A stretch of DNA of 14,639 bases from a bacterium (lineage in GTDB: Bacteria > Patescibacteriota > Minisyncoccia > Phycocordibacterales > SBAW01), in assembly GCA_030647845.1 (NCBI GenBank), contig JAUSIO010000053.1, positions 1 through 14,639 of the forward strand, read 5' to 3'. How positions within the stretch are numbered: the stretch's first letter is position 1; each line of letters begins with the position of its first letter. The notes beneath the pieces were generated by a model. That model was given only the letters and a program-made list of their open reading frames with translations. It was not told where the DNA came from and did not search any database. This document shows, piece after piece, positions 12,788 through 14,639 of this stretch. A program made the position numbers and the translations under genes.

Positions 12788-14639
12788 GGTGCGAGTTTTA
12801 CTATCCAGATTTCGGGCCCCATCTGGTGCATCGCAAACACCAAGAGTGCCGGCCCGGGGAAATTGTCGGCAAAGATATTGACCGCTGTGCCCTCTTGCGG
12901 GAAGCGCGCGACAACCTGCCCTTTTGAGAGCAAAGCCTCAAGCGCCGGGTACTGTGTACCAAATCGGTCAACAACCGCATAACTAAAATGCTGTGACGCC
13001 AAAAATTGCGGAGTCAGTTGTGCTACCCCATCGGGGGAAAGTGTGCCTATTTCAAAAACCCTGTAGGCGGGCATGGGGTAGCTCGAGGTCGCGAGCGAAA
13101 GCAGTGTCTGGTCGACCAAGCGGCTCGATGCCGGGTCAAACGCAAGACGCGAGAGAACTGCCTCTTTGTTTGGCCAGACCACTTTTACATTCGGCACGTA
13201 GGAAATAATCTTAGTATCCTCTTGCAGATATTCTTCTATATATGTCCGCGCGCTCTGCCTGGTATCAGGCAGAGTCCACAGGTAGCTAAAGCGCAGAGCG
13301 ATGAGAGTGGGCAGTACAAAAATACACACGGCTAGCGCCACACGCACCCATCGCGCTCTTGCCATACGCACTAGCTCGTAAGCCCCCGCGCCAGCAAAGA
13401 GGACAAACACGGGGAGTATAAGCAGTACATAGTGCAACAAATAATAATGGAAGAGATATATCGAAAGCACGGTGAGAAGTGCCGTGAGTGCCAAAACAAT
13501 ACCAAACCTTCTATGACGCATAAGAAAGAATGAGAGCCCGATAAGACCGAAGATAAATAACACCGTTTCGGACTGTGCAAACTCGCGCACTTCGGTGGTT
13601 GCCATATCGGCAAACCCATAGAGTGACTTGTGGGCGCCGATGGTAGTCCCCTGCGAATGTCCGAGCAGGTTGTTGAGGATAAGCGGGTGGAGCGCAAAAG
13701 TGAGCAGGGCGAGTGCGCCAGTTATAGCGAGCATCGTCCAGAACATTCCGCTACGCAGTTTTGCAATAAATCGTTCCTCGCGAAAAAAATGCGCGAGCAC
13801 GGGTGCCGCCATAAGGACGCCAGGCAACACCCCAGCGGCGACCCCAAGCCCTCCAAAGACGCCAGCAAGAACATACCAGCGCCTTTGCCCCGAGTAGTAA
13901 ATATGGTACGCAGCCCATAGCAAGCCGACAATACACAACACCGATGGCGTCCAGTGCCGCGCGATATGCGAAAAGAATACGTGTAGGAAGCTCGTTGCCA
14001 AAAACAGCGCAGCAAACACGCCACTCCCAGAGTATATGCGCTCGGCAAGCCTGCCCAAAAAGTACACTGTGAGTGCGCCGATAAATGCCGACATCACGCG
14101 CGTTGCCACCCACGGCAGAGTTGGGTCTAGCACGAGTTGCATTGCGTAGTCGCCGAGCGACAGTGTGTGAGAAAAAAGATAGCCAACCAGCATAACCGGT
14201 GCAAGCACGATAAGGTAGAGATACGCGGTCAAAGGCGGATAGTACATCGTTGCAAAATCCGCCGTGTGTAGTGCAGGGATAAGCGTGTGGAGCTTGAGCA
14301 TCACGAGCGCACCGCGCGTGAGCGCGGGCTCATCGGGGATGGCAAGGTTGGGGAAGCCGTACATGATTCCCCACACCCGTAGCAAAAACGCGCCAACCGC
14401 AATCCAAAAAATCGGTTGTTTGTGGAGCGGTGTGCGTGGCGTGATGCGCGTGTACTCCCACAGCGTTTGGAAAAGCTTCATCTTCGATGGGCCTTTTTTG
14501 AGACCGTAGTCGTAGCGTAACGGCACCTCGGCAAACTGCGATGTGTAGCGTGAGACGTGTAGTAATATCTCCGAAATAACAGCAAACGATTTGCGCGCGC
14601 GAAACGGTACGCGGTCGGCTATATACTTTCGCAGGAGCG
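12784..14639 (-). CDS. GT2-GT-C fusion glycosyltransferase, 5' part beyond window edge
   Basis: The frame is open to the right edge (617 visible residues), so a GTG at 14526 that would give a shorter protein is internal. The first ~64 visible residues are the C-terminal end of a DPM1-like GT2 domain: FRARKSFAVISEILLH, then FAEVPLRYDYG, then GPSKMKLFQTLWEY, the basic G-x-SK loop of polyprenyl-phosphate sugar synthases. After a short linker the chain becomes a multi-pass GT-C domain. Its first loop is AIPDEPALTRGA (acidic pair ~102-103), followed by TMYYPPLTAYLYL, as in PMT_2-family transferases that use lipid-phosphate sugars. One chain may thus make the lipid-linked donor inside and use it outside the membrane. 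A sequencing frameshift joining two genes cannot be excluded. Confidence 0.8.
   Translation of the reverse strand, partial: LLRKYIADRVPFRARKSFAVISEILLHVSRYTSQFAEVPLRYDYGLKKGPSKMKLFQTLWEYTRITPRTPLHKQPIFWIAVGAFLLRVWGIMYGFPNLAIPDEPALTRGALVMLKLHTLIPALHTADFATMYYPPLTAYLYLIVLAPVMLVGYLFSHTLSLGDYAMQLVLDPTLPWVATRVMSAFIGALTVYFLGRLAERIYSGSGVFAALFLATSFLHVFFSHIARHWTPSVLCIVGLLWAAYHIYYSGQRRWYVLAGVFGGLGVAAGVLPGVLMAAPVLAHFFREERFIAKLRSGMFWTMLAITGALALLTFALHPLILNNLLGHSQGTTIGAHKSLYGFADMATTEVREFAQSETVLFIFGLIGLSFFLMRHRRFGIVLALTALLTVLSIYLFHYYLLHYVLLILPVFVLFAGAGAYELVRMARARWVRVALAVCIFVLPTLIALRFSYLWTLPDTRQSARTYIEEYLQEDTKIISYVPNVKVVWPNKEAVLSRLAFDPASSRLVDQTLLSLATSSYPMPAYRVFEIGTLSPDGVAQLTPQFLASQHFSYAVVDRFGTQYPALEALLSKGQVVARFPQEGTAVNIFADNFPGPALLVFAMHQMGPEIWIVKLAP

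Noticed and set aside
12784..14526. Standalone GT-C protein starting at GTG 14526
   Set aside because: The frame stays open upstream to the window edge, and residues on both sides of that GTG belong to one GT2 C-terminal signature.
1..14639. CRISPR array, insertion sequence with transposase, rRNA genes
   Set aside because: No regularly spaced repeats, transposase-like reading frames or rRNA-like segments were seen on either strand.

Overview
This window looks like a surface-glycan (exopolysaccharide or glycoprotein-glycan) biosynthesis region from a small-genome bacterium. The best guess is a Patescibacteria/CPR (Parcubacteria-like) lineage. That guess rests on compact divergent operons, overlapping genes, many genes without a Shine-Dalgarno sequence, a roughly balanced base composition, and the style of the encoded proteins (GT2, GT-C, GtrA, FkbM, DegT, SDR families). 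TGA acts as a normal stop. The lineage is inference; no marker gene is present.

Left block (1-4749). A leftward operon runs from 3072 to the window edge: class I methyltransferase, GT-C membrane glycosyltransferase, DPM1-like GT2, and a truncated FkbM-type methyltransferase. Facing it from a compact divergent promoter is a rightward pair: a GtrA-family membrane protein and a zinc-binding sugar C-methyltransferase.

Accessory block (4750-6767). This is the most unusual part. A leftward gene (4841-5335) encodes a small protein resembling BECR-fold (Barnase-EndoU-ColicinE5/D-RelE) nucleases. Its 3' end lies antisense to a 117-nt sequence (4794-4910) that can fold on the + strand into a tRNA/tmRNA-like cloverleaf: a 7-bp acceptor continued outward to 15 bp, a 5-nt variable loop, and a 5-bp/7-nt T-arm. 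The unit is bracketed by two related copies, 660 bp apart, of the last ~40 bp of the C-methyltransferase gene, as if a cassette had landed at that gene's 3' end. Two more leftward single-gene units follow, a cupin-fold protein and an orphan 178-residue protein, each with its own ribosome-binding site and intrinsic terminator.

Central block (6768-11954). A rightward pair encodes a UXS-like SDR and a Gfo/Idh/MocA oxidoreductase, behind a near-consensus promoter that leaves almost no leader. Opposing it is a leftward unit of GDP-mannose 4,6-dehydratase (gmd), a DegT-family enzyme with His in place of the catalytic Lys (as in ColD/RfbH 3-dehydratases), and a small orphan protein ending at an intrinsic terminator. 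Gmd makes GDP-4-keto-6-deoxymannose, the substrate of ColD, so a 3,6-dideoxysugar branch is plausible. A symmetric overlapping promoter drives gmd leftward and a DUF218/YdcF-like gene rightward.

Right block (11960-14639). Leftward genes encode an RmlD-like 4-keto reductase and, overlapping it by 4 nt, a GT-C membrane glycosyltransferase. The latter reads in frame from the C-terminal part of a GT2 (DPM1-like) domain and is cut by the window edge, so it is probably a fusion of a lipid-linked sugar donor synthase and the transferase that uses the donor.
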